A stretch of 64,000 nucleotides of DNA, taken from Balaenoptera acutorostrata. Lineage: Eukaryota; Chordata; Mammalia; Artiodactyla; Balaenopteridae. This document shows, piece by piece, positions 36,371 to 46,813 of this stretch (its first letter is position 1; the number at the start of each line of letters is the position of its first letter). The DNA is taken from assembly GCF_949987535.1 (NCBI RefSeq), contig NC_080079.1, forward strand, positions 6,514,001 to 6,578,000, in the 5' to 3' direction. The position numbers and the translations under genes are program-made. The notes under the pieces are model-generated. The model ran no database searches. It was not told the origin of the DNA and saw only the letters and a program-made list of their open reading frames with translations.

Positions 36371-37080
36371 TTTTTTTAATGCCAAAAATACAGATTAAGC
36401 AATCAAGACAGTTTGTCCCAGGCTCACAAAGATTCTCTTTTTAGAATATCTTCATAAGCCTATCTGCAGGGAATACTAATACCTCCTACTTTCTGTTGAT
36501 GGAAATCCTATTTAAGAGCTCTTTACTTTTTCATACTACCCACAGGAGCAAAATGAGGAAAGAAACAAACTGCTAATCACAAACAGTTAATACAATCTGT
36601 CCAGTTAATACACAGAGCAATCCAAAATTTGAAAATGCCAATCAGTTACAAATTATAGGGGAAGATCTGTGATTCAACAGGAAAACTACACATTGCTCAC
36701 ATCACACCCTTTTGGGTTTTCCAGTTTAGCATTGCATTGCCTTTCACCTGTTTTATGGGTTAAGTTGAAAAGAACAGATGGCAATGCAAAGGATTCTGGT
36801 CTACGGATATGCAAATGAACTGTCCCATGGAGTAGCAACCCTCCCTCCCTCCACAGGGCACAGCCACTTGGGCATCATTTTCAACTTTATTTCAATATTT
36901 CTGATCACAGAAGTGTCTGCCCTTTGGATGCCCTTTGCATTGGTTATAACATCTTACTGGTTATTTCATTAATAAATTAAATATTTAACGTGTATTTTTA
37001 TATCTATATGAGAGTCATAATTGTACAGTGTTTTACAAAATTATCCTTTAGCTAATATAAGCAACATCTGTGGGTGAGTT
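36371..37080. other. Unassigned part of unit A
   Basis: No repeat family is recognised. A 64-codon frame at 36778-36972 recurs at 45971-46165 and 58828-59022 with the same translation, but the DNA itself is near-identical there, so this says nothing about selection on protein. CCTCCCTCCCTCC near 36840 is a short pyrimidine run. Confidence 0.45.
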
Positions 37081-37084
37081 AATT

Positions 37085-37210
37085 CCATGCTACTCAAAAC
37101 ACGGCCTGTGGCAGAGCAGCCTGGGCACCCCTGGGATGCTCTGTTAGGAATGCAGACAGTTGGGCCCCACACGAGAAGCACTGGGTTTTAACAGGACCCC
37201 CCCTTAAGGA
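37085..37210. mobile_element. MER5A-like hAT remnant (copy A)
   Basis: CTACTCAAAACACGGCCTGTG, TTAGGAATGCAGACAGTTGG and GCCCCACACGAGAAGCAC, then TTTTAACAGGACCCCCC, follow the order of a MER5A-type nonautonomous hAT element. Equivalent copies lie at about 46278-46403 (B) and 59135-59260 (D); C starts just to the right of it and lacks it. Confidence 0.5.
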
Positions 37211-37582
37211 CACACTGAAGTGACAGCTGCAGTGGGTTATAACACACATCGCTCACTGACCTCCCAGCCTGGGAGGACTGGCTCTGCTAGCCTCGGCCAT
37301 TCTGTCCCAGGGAGTTTACAGCAGCTTCCTGCCTTCCTGGTTCCCTCTCAGCAAGCCTCCCTCTGAGTGGAGGCGAGGTCATTGCCAGAAGCGCTCTCCC
37401 CTTTCACCTCCACGCCCGGCCCAACCCAGAAGCCACAGACCACACTTCTGACCACCACCACCACCTCCCGCCCTCCCACAGTAACCTGAACCTTCAGGAA
37501 GTGGGAGTGAGCCCACAGAGACAGAGACCAGGCCTCAGATCACCACGCACTTTCCACCGATCCTCCAAAATCTGTTCTCAGT

Positions 37583-37615
37583 GGGGAGGGGAGGGGAGGG
37601 GAGGGGAGGGGAGGG
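37583..37615 (+). repeat. (GGGGA)6 minisatellite, copy A
   Basis: Six perfect GGGGA units plus GGG on the plus strand, between TCTGTTCTCAGT and TCTTGG. Runs of four G spaced by single A could fold as a G-quadruplex (inference). Confidence 0.97.
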
Positions 37616-38430
37616 TCTTGGACAGCACCATGGCTGTGGCCTGTCAAAGCTCAACCATACATGAAAACATCTTGTTCCTTAATATTTAATTTCTCTTGTT
37701 AGGGAGAATTTTTTTCCTTAGGGGATAGTGAAAATGGTTAAGAAACACAGCCTTAAGTAAACCTGTCTTAACCCATCTCTCTATGATGTTTCTCTATCTT
37801 CGGGTTTCAATGCTGCCCACATTTTCAGGTCCTCCATTTTCTTCTTCAACCAATACTTGAGAGCCTACCTGGTAACTGCCTTGTGAACATGGGGGTGACA
37901 TATGTGAACAGGCAGGCCTGGGTCCTGTCCTCACGGGGCTTACCGTCTAGCTGAGGATGAGTGAGCAACTTATCACATAAAGAGACTACTCAGACTTTTT
38001 AAAAATATAAAAAGTGATGCATAAAGAAGCTTTAGAAAATGAAGATAAAGTAATGCAAATTTAGAATGTGACATCTCAGAAAATGACTGTGACATAGTCT
38101 GCTGGGGGAGGGAGGGAACTATCCACAGGAAGTTGTTTTCCTGAGGGAAAGACAGTGGTGTCCCATACTGTCATGGGCACTAGGGAGTTCAGAAATAATC
38201 ATTCTAATGGTGACTTAATTGACAGAAAATATTTGAACAATGATAATAAGAGTTGACTTCAGGTAAAGATACCCCATGATGGATCTGCCCCTACTTAGCC
38301 CAGGAGCTCCCTTTTGTTACTGGTTCATAGACAGCCTTTCATTTCTCTGATCAGTCTGGGTTTACGTTATGTTTTCTTCCAAACCTTGTTTCATAGTTTG
38401 TCCAGTGTTTTTGCGTGAACTGCAGAGTCA
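37616..38430. other. Unassigned part of unit A
   Basis: Includes a weak ancient-repeat trace at about 37845-37960 (AACATGGGGGTGACATATGTG, then GGGCTTACCGTCTAGCTGAG), the same pattern as 21405-21560. No gene. Confidence 0.4.
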
Positions 38431-38436
38431 TTAATA

Positions 38437-38640
38437 AGCCAGGCACCACAACGCTGGACACAGTTCACACACTATCTCATTTAACCTTCAAAGGAACCTT
38501 GCAAGGTCAGTTGACCATCCCCCTGAGACACGGGAAGCAGGAAACGTCCCAAACCTCACAGCCAGTAAACAGTAACCCAGGCTTGACCGACTCCAATGCC
38601 ATCGTGCTGCCCTGCCTTACTGAGCTGTTGGCACTATCAC
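38437..38640 (-). mobile_element. MIR-like ancient SINE, minus strand (copy A)
   Basis: AAGCCAGGCACCACAACGC, CTATCTCATTTAACCTTCA, CCCTGAGACACGGGAAGCAG and CTCACAGCCAGTAAACAGTAAC follow the reverse MIR order. Copies lie at 47629-47832, 51257-51460 and 60481-60684. An 80-codon frame across it is a by-product. Confidence 0.6.
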
Positions 38641-38649
38641 AATTTGTTC

Positions 38650-40149
38650 TTATCTAAAATTAACGCAAAAGTAAAACAGATGCCATTGGGCAGTAGTGGT
38701 GGCCATGACTAGTATAAGAAAGCTTTAGTAGAAACAGCTGTGGCAAATCACCCTGACTCACGCTAAGTTATCTGTAATCAAGTTACCATCTGACAACTGA
38801 TTAGCAAATGGAGCACCTGGAGAGCCAGGCCTTCAGACAGCGTCTGTGTCACGGGTGTGCCCTCCTTCTGGCAGACGCTAAAGGACTCAAGTTTAGGTGT
38901 CATGCAGAATAAGAGCCAGTGAAAATGTGGACGCGTGATCGGAAAAACATGGAGAATCACCGGTCTACCTTTAAAATCATGTGTTGGGTATTTCTCTCAA
39001 TAATTACCAATTCAGAGTAGCAAAGAGGCAGAAGGTACATGTTTCTCTTGAAAGGTTTCACTGTTTGGTATCCTTTTTCCTTTTCAAGAAACAAAAATAT
39101 TTCATAACTGGGCTGTCAGATTTTCTTTTGTCCTTCCGTGATTTATTTGATTCACTCAGTTTTGCCATTTCTTGGAAGTTTTGAAAATCCTAAACCCATA
39201 CTCTAACATTGGTTCACATTGAAGCTGAACACTACGTATTAAACGGATAAAAAAAATTTTAGCTAACAGCTCAAATTATTAACCAGGAGATTTCTCGGAT
39301 CAGAACTTTCACTGTAACATTTTTTATTAAATTTCAAACCAACCAGGCTACATTATAAATAAAAGCAACTAACTTTAACTCTCCAATGTTTTTAAGAGAG
39401 TGATACATTTTCCTTTCCCTTAAGTTTCAAGATTTCAAAAAAGTAAATGAAGATGCTGGAAGAAAAAAATTTTTTAAAGATGCCGGCAGTACAAATAAAG
39501 AAGAAAACATGAGGAATGGAGTATAACTCAGCCCCAAGAGAAGGGAAGAGGAGGAAGGTGGTAGAAGTTTCCATTTGTTTCCTTCACTGGAAAAGCACTT
39601 GAGTTACAGTTTCTGGGGCAGCTCTTAGTCCTTGAACAGGGCGCAACAAACAGGTTTTATCTGGCGTGCAAACAATCGCCAAGGACTGGCCAGGAGCCTG
39701 GATTGTGCTGACCTTTGAGGGAAAGGTCTGCAGTCAGAGGCAGGGTGTGGCCATACACAAGCTGTGTTTGTTGATTCCACCCCAGGTCGATCAAACGGTA
39801 AACAAGATCCAACACGGCCAGGCAACCATTTCTTAACGCTTCACTCATCAATGACTGCCATTAAGATATTTTAGTCCAGAACAGACACTTTGTTTTCTAA
39901 ATGGAACTTGATGGATAGAGAGACAGAGAAAATGGATTCTACACCACATTTCTTATCCCTGTCTCTAGATACTTATTTCCTTTTCCCAGTCTGTGGGGAG
40001 AACCCATTTTATGTCAGGTAGTAGGAGGGACACAAAGGCAAACAGTGGAAGATAAAATAGAAATAAGCACCTAATCCTAACTCTGAAGGACATTCTAAAC
40101 GTGTTGGGCAGATGAGGAAAAGTTAATAAGCATGTCGTTCTAGCAAATT
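38650..40149. other. Unassigned part of unit A
   Basis: No confident repeat or gene. A 67-codon plus-strand frame at 38981-39184 is identical in translation in all four copies (48173, 51797, 61025), but the DNA is near-identical too, so coding is not implied. Confidence 0.45.
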
Positions 40150-41285
40150 AGAATTTTTCACTAGGAGAGTGGTAAAAATCCAAAAGCTTGATAACACACA
40201 TGTTGCAGAGGGTGTGGAAAAGGAGAGACCTATGCAGCTGTTGGAAATGTAGATTAGCGTTAAGCCCTATGGAGGATGTGAACATTATCACACTAACACT
40301 GCCTTTGACGGGGCAATTCCACACCTAGACATTTATTCTACGAATATACCAGCACAAATGCAAAACGTCAGGTGCATAACACTATTTAGTACAACTTTGC
40401 TTACAGTGGTTGGTAACAAAAGCTGTACCGGTTTCCTACAGCTGCTGTAACCCATTCCCTCAAACATAGTAGCTTAAAACAAGACAAATGTATTATCTTA
40501 CCGTTCTGGAGGTCAGAAGTCCAAAATGAGTCTTGCCCAACGAAAATCGAAGGCTTGCTCTTTTTGGAGGTTCTAGGGGAGGGTCCATTACCGAGCCTTT
40601 CCCAGCTTCTAGAGGCTTCCCACCGTCCTTGGTTCCTGACCTGGTATCGCTCCAACACCCACTTCCATCCCCACAACATGCTCCGCCCGCCAATGCCCCT
40701 CCTTCCCTCTTATAAGGACCCTTGTGGTTGATTATATTGGCCCCACCTGGATAATACAGGCTAATCTTCCCATTTTACCATCCTTAACTTAACACACCTG
40801 CAAAGCCCCGTTTTCCAAGGGAGTTAGCATGGTCACAGGTGTGGGGGATTAGGATACAGACAACTTTCGTTTTGCCTATCACAATAGCAAAAGACTAGAA
40901 AACTGAGAGCCCATCAGTAGTGAACTGGTTTAATAAATTAGGTAAATTCATACAATAGAACACTAAGCAGTTGTTTAATAAATGAAAACAACTTATTATG
41001 GACTAAACAGAAAGCTCTCCAAAATAGGTGAAAAAAAAAAATCACAGTACAGAACAGAGAGAGGAATACAGTATACATAATTTGCTTGTATCTATAATGT
41101 TTAAACTATTTCTGGAATGATATACCAGAAGCTAACAGTGGTGGTTGCCTGCAGGGCAGGAACTGGCGGGCAGTGTTACAGAATGAGGAGACTTTTTACT
41201 ATGTATCTTCTATAACTTTGGATTTTTAAAACTTGTTAACTATATTAATTATCCCAAAAGTAAAATAATAAACTCTAGAAAAAAT
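40150..41285 (+). mobile_element. Old L1 3' end split by an MLT1-like LTR (copy A)
   Basis: The left piece (40150-40423) has decayed ORF2 C-terminal text (TTGCAGAGGGTGTGGAAAAGG, GACGGGGCAATTCCACACC). The right piece (40884-41285) resumes with ATAGCAAAAGACTAGAAAAC and continues into a 3' UTR (GGTGGTTGCCTGCAGGGCAG, ATAATAAACTCTAG). An LTR sits between them. Counterparts: C 52970-54097, D about 62190-63325, and B from about 49341 but cut at 50100. Confidence 0.75.
40424..40883 (-). mobile_element. MLT1-like LTR, minus strand (copy A)
   Basis: Reverse MLT1-type wording from end to end: GGTTTCCTACAGCTGCTGTA, GTTCTGGAGGTCAGAAGTCC, CTTATAAGGACCCTTGTGG, CCACCTGGATAATACAGG, CATCCTTAACTTAACACACC, GGGGGATTAGGATACAGAC, ending TTTTGCCTATCACA. 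It lies inside an old L1, which dates the L1 as older. Small ORFs in it are by-products. Confidence 0.75.
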
Positions 41286-41374
41286 GAAAAGAAAGCAAAG
41301 TGCAAAAGGAGTTCTAGTTGGGAGAGATCAGTGCAGCCTGGAATCAGAAAGCCCAGGGTTACAGTAGCAGATAC

Positions 41375-41770
41375 AAGATGGTATCTGATTCCAAGCCTGC
41401 ATAACGCAGAACAACAAATACCCATTATCTCACAGTTCTTGAGGGTCAGGAACCTGGGAATGGCTTAGCTGGGTACATGTGGCTCGGAGCCTCCGTGAGT
41501 TTGCTGTCAAGTGGTCAGACAGGGCTGCCCTCACCTCAAGGCTCAGCTGAGCCTGGAGAATCTGCCTGGGAGCTCGCTCTCTGAGTCGCTGGAGTCAGTC
41601 CTCGCTGGCTCAGCCAGAGGCCTCTATTCCTTACCAGGTGAGCCATTCCACAGGGTGCTTGAGTGGGTTCACGCCATGGCAGCTGGCAGGTGGTGGGAAA
41701 GAGAGAGAGTAAGAAAAAGCAAGAGGGAGAGAGAGGCTGAAGATCAGCCCGAGGCAGAAACAACCTAACG
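41375..41770 (-). mobile_element. Old LTR-like interspersed repeat (copy A), family unresolved
   Basis: ATTATCTCACAGTTCTTGAGG, GGTCAGGAACCTGGGAATGG, CTTAGCTGGGTACATGTGGC and the run to about 41690 follow a common old mammalian repeat in which ACCCCAAAACTTA-GGCT precedes these words. That leading part is present in C (54218-54241) but missing in A and D. A GA-rich tail follows (41698-41738). A long GC-rich frame here in C and D (145 codons) and its antisense frames are not credible genes. Confidence 0.5.
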
Positions 41771-42189
41771 GAGGGAGCGGCGTCGGCACTTCTGCCACAC
41801 GCCACTGGCCACACCGGCCAACCTTGGCGCAAGGAGGCAGGGGACCAGGGCGGCAACACTGGAGGGGGGAGGGGTCCGGGGGTCGTCCTAGAGGCTGCCT
41901 ACCAGTGGAGATAGTGGAGAGCACTGGAGGGCAGGGCACCGGGTGAAGGAATAAAAAGGTGAGTGACTGTGGAGAGTGTGCAAGGCAGCAAGGAGACAGG
42001 CCTAATTAGAGTCACAAGTGTAGATTGGGAAGCTGTAAAAAAAAGATACAGAGAGCGGCACTGGCCCAATTACAAGCCACTGATTCACTGTTCTTGCCAT
42101 GCTCATATCTATGCCCTGGACCTAAGCTGAAAAACATTGTCTTATCCCACAGGAAAATAATTTCATATCTGTCAGGTTCTCTCCTCTGC
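41771..42189. other. GC-rich then mixed unassigned part of unit A
   Basis: 41771-41930 is GC-rich with several CpGs (GGGAGCGGCGTCGGCAC), but is too short and isolated to be called a CpG island promoter. I see no downstream exon. Confidence 0.4.
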
Positions 42190-42199
42190 TAGGAGATTT

Positions 42200-42442
42200 T
42201 TTTTTTTAATAAATTTATTTTTTATTTTTTGGCTGCCTTGGGTCTTCTTCATGGTGCGCATCTCATGGCAGTGGCTTCTCTTGTTGCGGAGCACGGGCTC
42301 TAGGCGTGCAGGCTCAGTAGTTGTGGTACACGGGATTAGTTAGTTGCTCCGCGGCATGTGGGATCTTCCCAGACCAGGGCTCGAACCCGTGTCCCCTGCA
42401 TTGGCCGGCGGGATCTTAACCACTGTGCCACCAGGGAAGCCC
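42200..42442 (-). mobile_element. CHR-type SINE, minus strand (copy A)
   Basis: Poly-T tail at the left, GGTTCGAGCCC region (as CTCGAACCCGTG) and the head at the right (CCAGGGAAGCC). Flanked by TAGGAGATTT at 42190-42199 and 42446-42455. The body is shortened relative to the copy at 2958. The same insertion and duplications are in copy C, so it predates the array. Confidence 0.95.
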
Positions 42443-42797
42443 TAGTAGGAGATTTCTTAGAGAACACAGGCATGCCTTTCATTTCCACGCTACTTGCCGC
42501 CCTGATGCCCCATACCTACAATGGTAAGAAGCACCAAGGTGGCTTAAGCAATGAGAATTAACCGGCTCTTGTAGCACAGTCCTGACAACCTGGAGAAACT
42601 AGTCTTTTTCTTAACAGAGATTCCCCAACTCATAATTCCCTTGCTTTCCAGAAAATTAGTCTCTTCCTTTTCAGCTGCAGCAATGACACTGCATCAAAAT
42701 AGTACACAGAACTGGTATCACATGCCTCCTGATATGAGGCAATGGAAGGGACACCACATCAGTGTAATGTTACATTCCTTGAGAAAGTATCTGACTT
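42443..42797. other. Unassigned spacer between two opposed SINEs (copy A)
   Basis: A spacer of about 370 bp separates the heads of the two SINEs. It contains no gene or known repeat. Confidence 0.4.
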
Positions 42798-42810
42798 AAA
42801 ACGTCTTGAG

Positions 42811-43112
42811 GGCTTCCCTGGTGGCACAGTGGTTAAGATTCCGCCTGCCAATGCAGGGGACACGGGTTCGAGCCCTGGTCTGGGAGGATCCCACATGCCG
42901 CGGAGCAACTAGGCCCGTGAGCCACAACTACTGAGCCTGCGCATCTGGAGCCTGTGCTCCGCAACAAGAGAGGCTGTGCAGTGAGAGGCCTGCGCACCGC
43001 AATGAAGAGTGGCCCCCGCTTGTCACAACTAGAGAAAGCCCTCGCACAGAAACGAAGACCCAACACAGCCAAAAATTAATTAAGTAATTAATTAATTTTA
43101 AAAATAAACCAA
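42811..43112 (+). mobile_element. CHR-type SINE, plus strand (copy A)
   Basis: GGGCTTCCCTGGTGGCACAG head, GGTTCGAGCCC B-box-like motif, and a tail of TTAATTAAGTAATTAATTAA then A-rich. Flanked by perfect AAAACGTCTTGAG at 42798-42810 and 43113-43125. Present with the same duplications in copy C. Confidence 0.96.
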
Positions 43113-43279
43113 AAAACGTCTTGAGGCAACAATCAGACAAATCTATCATGGAACGTTCTGTAAAGACAATTGGCCGCTTCAAAACTGTCAGTGTCATGAG
43201 CGAAAAAAAGTACAGGAGACTGTTCTAGATTAAAGAAGACTAAAGGAATGTGACATTTCAATGCAGTGCATAATCCTGG

Positions 43280-43765
43280 ATTAGGTCCTGGTCACTTGAA
43301 AAGGAAAAAAGACAGCCATAAAGGACATTATTAAGGCAACTGAGAAAATATGAATAGGGAGCACATATTAGATATTATTAACGTTAAGTTTGGAGGATGT
43401 ATTAATTGTATCGTGACTACACAGGAGAATGTCCTAGTTCTTAGGAATATCGTGCTGACATGTTCAGGACTGAAGCATCATGATATGTGCAACTGCTTTC
43501 AGATGGTTCAGCAAAAGGGTGTGGGTGTGTGGGGGGGTGTGGGGGGGTGTGGGGGGGTGTGGGGGTGTCTACAGGAAGTTGGAGTGGGGGTGGGGAGAGG
43601 CAGAGTGAGAGAATGAGAATAAGAGAGAGAGAGTTGGAAAGAGAAATCCAGTGTGGCAAAATGTAAACAATCAAATCTCCATGAAGGGAATAAAAGTATT
43701 CATTGTATGACTCTGAACTACTTTATAACGCTGAAAAGTTTCAAAATAAGAAGTACATTTTATGT
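43280..43765 (+). mobile_element. Old L1 3' UTR-like fragment carrying a G-rich tract (copy A)
   Basis: GGACATTATTAAGGCAACTG, AGAATGTCCTAGTTCTTAGG, CAGATGGTTCAGCAAAAGGG, then a simple repeat, GAGAGAGAG, GTGTGGCAAAATGTAAACAA and AAGTTTCAAAATAAGAAG follow the order of an old L1 3' UTR, where a variable simple repeat normally occupies the middle. Counterpart in C at 56116-56621. Confidence 0.6.
43517..43568 (+). repeat. G-rich GGGGGTGTG-type tract, copy A
   Basis: GGGTGTGGGTGTGTG is followed by repeats of seven G plus TGT. It is about 20 bp shorter than in copy C and has a different unit (GGGGGGGTGT here, mainly GGGGGTGTGT in C). G-runs could fold as a quadruplex (inference). Confidence 0.95.
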
Positions 43766-45224
43766 ATCTCTGTGTAAATGTAATACATAATTGTAATATT
43801 AGGAAGCATAAGTTAGGACAAGCTGCATATTCATGTAGCTATAGAGCACAAATGGGATAATGCCAGTCTTGAATAGCAATTGTTATTCCTTTAAAGATCT
43901 GAAAATCCCACCTCATAATTCACAGTGGGGGGCACTACTAACCCCAAAACAGACTGCCATGAAGTACCTGAGCCTTGGAAGGCAGGATGCAGACCTCATT
44001 ATTTATCCCATCAGGACAGGTGATACACAACCTTCTGTGAAGTTGACATGTTCCAAATACTCGAAGTTCACTTGAATCACACAGTTGCTGAACTAAACCA
44101 GGAAGTTTTCTCCTGAACTTTGTCATATTTGGTCTTTAATGGTGAAAGAGACAAAGCTGCACTGTATCGAGAGTGCCTGCTCAAAGCAGGCTGTGGCGTA
44201 AGTGAACATTTCCCATGCCGTAGGCTATGATGCCAGGGTTATGATACTTAGATCAGCCTCATTCTTAGGGTTATATAGTAAATTGAACTACAAGTCGTTT
44301 TCACTTTACAGACCAAAAAGGGAGAATACGGTGGCTACTTCGTGTCTTAGATTTCATTGTGCCTAAGTTCATCATGATAATCTGTATAAAAGATTTTTTA
44401 AACTTCAGTTTGACTCTCTAACCTCAGAGGACAAGAAAGTAGGTACAAGCCCAGAGAATTTCCTAAAGAGCACTGTCATGATGACTTTATTCTGAGAAAT
44501 GGGAAGAACGGAGACTTTTTAATAAATTTGGTTTGGATATTGAATACCTTTAGGTTTGACGTGCTCTGAATAAAAGAATAAGAGGTGATTTTCTACTGGT
44601 CAGCAAGACCTGACAGCAATAATACTTTGATTTTCAGCAGTACTCATCTTTGTCACCTTAAGCAAGATAAAGCAGTTGAGTCATTTAAAAAAAAAAAAAA
44701 AGTCCCTGCTTCTGTGAATGGATCTTAGAAGTCAATGAAGAGTGAGTTGCTGTACCTATGGTAACAGTTTTGGAGGAGATGATCAATGAGGAACAGGCCT
44801 CCCGCTAACGAACCACAGCAACTAGTAGACGACCCACTGGACACAGTAGAGAACCACTGTGGTTTTGCACAGTCACCTTGGCTGATGACGCCCTGACATT
44901 CCAGATCCTTGCAGCGTTCCCTGTGCACGAGCTGTCATGGACATCCCTCCCCTCCATCCTTCATGATGGGGTGGGCACACGATACAGCTGCTCTAATAAG
45001 AATCCTGCCCTTCGATTTTACAATTCAAATTAAGAAAGAAAATTCAGTCTCTCCTTGGGCAGTTGAAACTGATGATATATAGTTGGGAGCTAGTGGAGTC
45101 CTTATCACAAAATATGCACAGAGTAGAGAGGAAGCCACTCAACAGAGAAGGAGAGAAGAGACCACCAACTGAGAAGATTCAAGAAGGCTAAAGTGGTGAC
45201 CCTAATAGGGGAAAATCCAAGGAA
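43766..45224. other. Unassigned right part of unit A
   Basis: No gene or confident repeat. There is a poly-A run at 44688-44701. Near-identical in C (56622-58081). Several short frames are shared because of duplication only. Confidence 0.4.
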
Positions 45225-45416
45225 GAGGGGATATATGTATATGTGTGGCTGATTCACTTTGCAGGGAACTGTATTCAGTATCCTGGGATGAACTAGAACA
45301 GAATAGAATATGAAAAAGAATGTATGTATATGTGTAACTGAATCACTTTGCTGTACAGCAGAAATTAACACAACGTTGTAGATCAACTATACTTCAATAA
45401 ATTTTTTTAAAAAAAT
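45225..45416 (+). mobile_element. Chimeric L1 3' end at the A|B joint
   Basis: GAGGGGATATATGTATATGTG then GGCTGATTCACTTTG is one L1 3' UTR type. It changes abruptly at 45261/45262 to CAGGGAACTGTATTCAGTAT, the second L1 type found at 36070. The remainder runs to the CTTCAATAAATTTTTTTAAA tail. The identical joint recurs at 58118/58119. Confidence 0.95.
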
Positions 45417-46775
45417 ACAGAAAGTGGTAGCATGTGTCAGAATTCCCTGCCTTTTAAAGGCTGAATAGTATTTTATCTGCTCATCTTTCAGTGGACACTT
45501 GGGTTGCTTCCATCTTTTAGCTGTTATAAATAATGCAAATGGCAAATGTTTTAACTAGATTTTTTTTTTTAATGCCAAAAATACAGATTAAGCAATCAAG
45601 ACAGTTTGTCCCAGGCTCACAAAGATTCTCTTTTTAGAATATCTTCATAAGCCTATCTGCAGGGAATACTAATACCTCCTACTTTCTGTTGATGGAAATC
45701 CTATTTAAGAGCTCTTTACTTTTTCATACTACCCACAGGAGCAAAATGAGGAAAGAAACAAACTGCTAATCACAAACAGTTAATACAATGTGTCCAGTTA
45801 ATACACAGAGCAATCCAAAATTTGAAACTGCCAATCAATTACAAATCATAGGGGAAGATCTGTTCTTCAACAGAAAAACTACACATTGCTCAGATCACAC
45901 CCTTTCGGGTTTTCCAGTTTAACACTGCATTGCCTTTCACCTGTTTTATGGGTTAAGTTGAAAAGAACAGATGGCAATGCAAAGGATTCTGGTCTACGGA
46001 TATGCAAATGAACTGTCCCATGGAGTAGCAACCCTCCCTCCCTCCACAGGGCACAGCCACTTGGGCATCATTTTCAACTTTATTTCAATATTTCTGATCA
46101 CAGAAGTGTCTGCCCTTTGGATGCCCTTTGCATTGGTTATAACATCTTACTGGTTATTTCATTAATAAATTAAATATTTAACGTGTATTTTTATATCTAT
46201 ATGAGAGTCATAATTGTACAGTGTTTTACAAAATTATCCTTTAGCTAATATAAGCAACATCTGTGGGTGAGTTAATTCCATGCTACTCAAAACACGGCCT
46301 GTGGCAGAGCAGCCTGGGCACCCCTGGGATGCTCTGTTAGGAATGCAGACAGTTGGGCCCCACACGAGAAGCACTGGGTTTTAACAGGACCCCCCCTTAA
46401 GGACACACTGAAGTGACAGCTGCAGTGGGTTATAACACACATCGCTCACTGACCTCCCAGCCTGGGAGGACTGGCTCTGCTAGCCTCGGCCATTCTGTCC
46501 CAGGGAGTTTACAGCAGCTTCCTGCCTTCCTGGTTCCCTCTCAGCAAGCCTCCCTCTGAGTGGAGGCGAGGTCATTGCCAGAAGCGCTCTCCCCTTTCAC
46601 CTCCACGCCCGGCCCAACCCAGAAGCCACAGACCACACTTCTGACCACCACCACCACCTCCCGCCCTCCCACAGTAACCTGAACCTTCAGGAAGTGGGAG
46701 TGAGCCCACAGAGACAGAGACCAGGCCTCAGATCATCACGCACTTTCCACCGATCCTCCAAAATCTGTTCTCAGT

Positions 46776-46813
46776 GGGGAGGGGAGGGGAGGGGAGGGGA
46801 GGGGAGGGGAGGG
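46776..46813 (+). repeat. (GGGGA)7 minisatellite, copy B
   Basis: Seven GGGGA units plus GGG, the longest version in the window. Confidence 0.97.

Larger units (their letters stand above)
36070..45261. repeat. Tandem segmental duplication, copy A (complete, 9192 bp)
   Basis: The unit recurs as B, C and D at 45262, about 50104 and 58119. Matching landmarks in A/B/C/D include 38415/47607/51235/60459 and 38981/48173/51797/61025. Contents in order: L1 3' end, end of a reverse old L1, unassigned DNA, MER5A-like remnant, (GGGGA)6 tract, MIR-like remnant, old L1 split by an MLT1-like LTR, an LTR-like old repeat, minus SINE, plus SINE, old L1 3' UTR with a G-rich tract, unassigned DNA, and a short L1 3' UTR scrap. 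It contains no gene. The sequence left of 36070 is the single-copy ancestral flank. Confidence 0.97.

Noticed and set aside
38981..39184. 67-codon frame identical in all four copies, as a conserved peptide
   Set aside because: The underlying DNA is also nearly identical, so there is no evidence of selection on the protein.
41771..41930. Short CpG-containing segment as a promoter island (also in C and D)
   Set aside because: Too short, with no transcription start signals or downstream exon recognised; GC content comes from a repeat-associated stretch.
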